From NCBI GenBank assembly GCA_902362865.1, contig CABIYE010000013.1:29954-93953 (forward strand): a DNA stretch of 64,000 nucleotides. The letters run 5' to 3'. The position numbers and the translations under genes are program-made. The stretch comes from Clostridiaceae bacterium. Lineage in GTDB: Bacteria > Bacillota > Clostridia > Lachnospirales > Lachnospiraceae. The notes beneath the pieces were generated by a model. It saw nothing but the letters and a program-made list of their open reading frames with translations. It was not told the DNA's origin and searched no databases. Shown in pieces: positions 63,870-64,000 of the stretch; within the stretch, counting starts at the first letter, position 1, and every line of letters starts with the position of its first letter.

Positions 63870-64000
63870 GGTTATGCCCTCGACCGATTAGTAACAGTCA
63901 GCTCCACATGTTGCCATGCTTCCACCTCTGCCCTATCTACCTCGTCGTCTTCAAGGGGTCTTACTACTTTACGTAGGGATATCTCATCTTGAGGGGGGCT
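63870..64000 (-). rRNA. 23S rRNA, 3' end (partial)
   Basis: The minus strand reads the conserved 23S 3' region, including GAAGACGACGAGGTAGATAG, GAGCTGACTGTTACTAATCG and the end GTCGAGGGCATAACC. The rest lies beyond the right edge. The exact 3' end is estimated from the ending CATAACC. Confidence 0.97.

Overview
The window looks like a chromosomal segment of a Gram-positive gut Clostridia, most likely a Lachnospiraceae. The reasons are AGGAGG-type ribosome binding sites, Gram-positive lipoprotein signals, YesM/YesN-type two-component systems, PepV and DegV proteins, and above all a set of very large secreted glycoside hydrolases that share C-terminal FIVAR and triple SLH cell-wall anchors. The placement is an inference from gene content and style. 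Almost every gene lies on the minus strand, so operons read from high to low coordinates.

Region 1 (1-5.1 kb) is a probable peptide-maturation (RiPP-like) locus. In transcription order it holds a secreted beta-trefoil/Big2 protein, a 44-residue acidic peptide, a hairpin-rich spacer, a 58-residue lipoprotein, a radical SAM/SPASM enzyme, an S26 (SipW-like Ser/His) peptidase and an HprK-like kinase cut by the window edge. Upstream of it (5.3-7.5 kb) lies a two-gene ABC exporter of the Wzm/Wzt (TagGH) type. Region 2 (7.6-8.5 kb) is a six-tRNA operon (Glu, Thr, CAU, Asp, Val, Leu) that contains a tandem array of aberrant tRNA-Thr 5' copies.

Region 3 (8.5-31.4 kb) holds a GH78 alpha-L-rhamnosidase, an iron alcohol dehydrogenase with a divergent MerR regulator and a classic 19-bp-spacer promoter, a scar with decayed genes (DUF1703 remnant, dinD, orphan AbiEi-like regulator), and a run of one GH127 and two GH43 enzymes. 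Region 4 (31.4-42.7 kb) is a xylan unit: an SLH-anchored GH10 xylanase, two separate non-catalytic CBM22-type proteins (one TM-anchored, one lipoprotein), then a response regulator, histidine kinase, second response regulator and solute-binding lipoprotein. Region 5 (42.8-54.7 kb) has a second GH127 gene interrupted by one in-frame amber codon, and a bifunctional double-GH43 enzyme. Region 6 (54.8-64 kb) has a second solute-binding protein/regulator/kinase set, a DegV protein, a TetR regulator with a clear operator, PepV, an EFR1-type flavodoxin-ferredoxin, tRNA-Asn and the 3' end of a 23S rRNA gene.

Together regions 3-5 look like a surface-tethered machine for arabinoxylan, arabinan and rhamnose-bearing pectin: GH10 cuts the xylan backbone, the GH43, GH127 and GH78 enzymes strip side chains, the CBM22 proteins hold xylan at the membrane, and the solute-binding/two-component sets sense or capture products. 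No permease genes are present. Structured intergenic repeats flank several of these genes.
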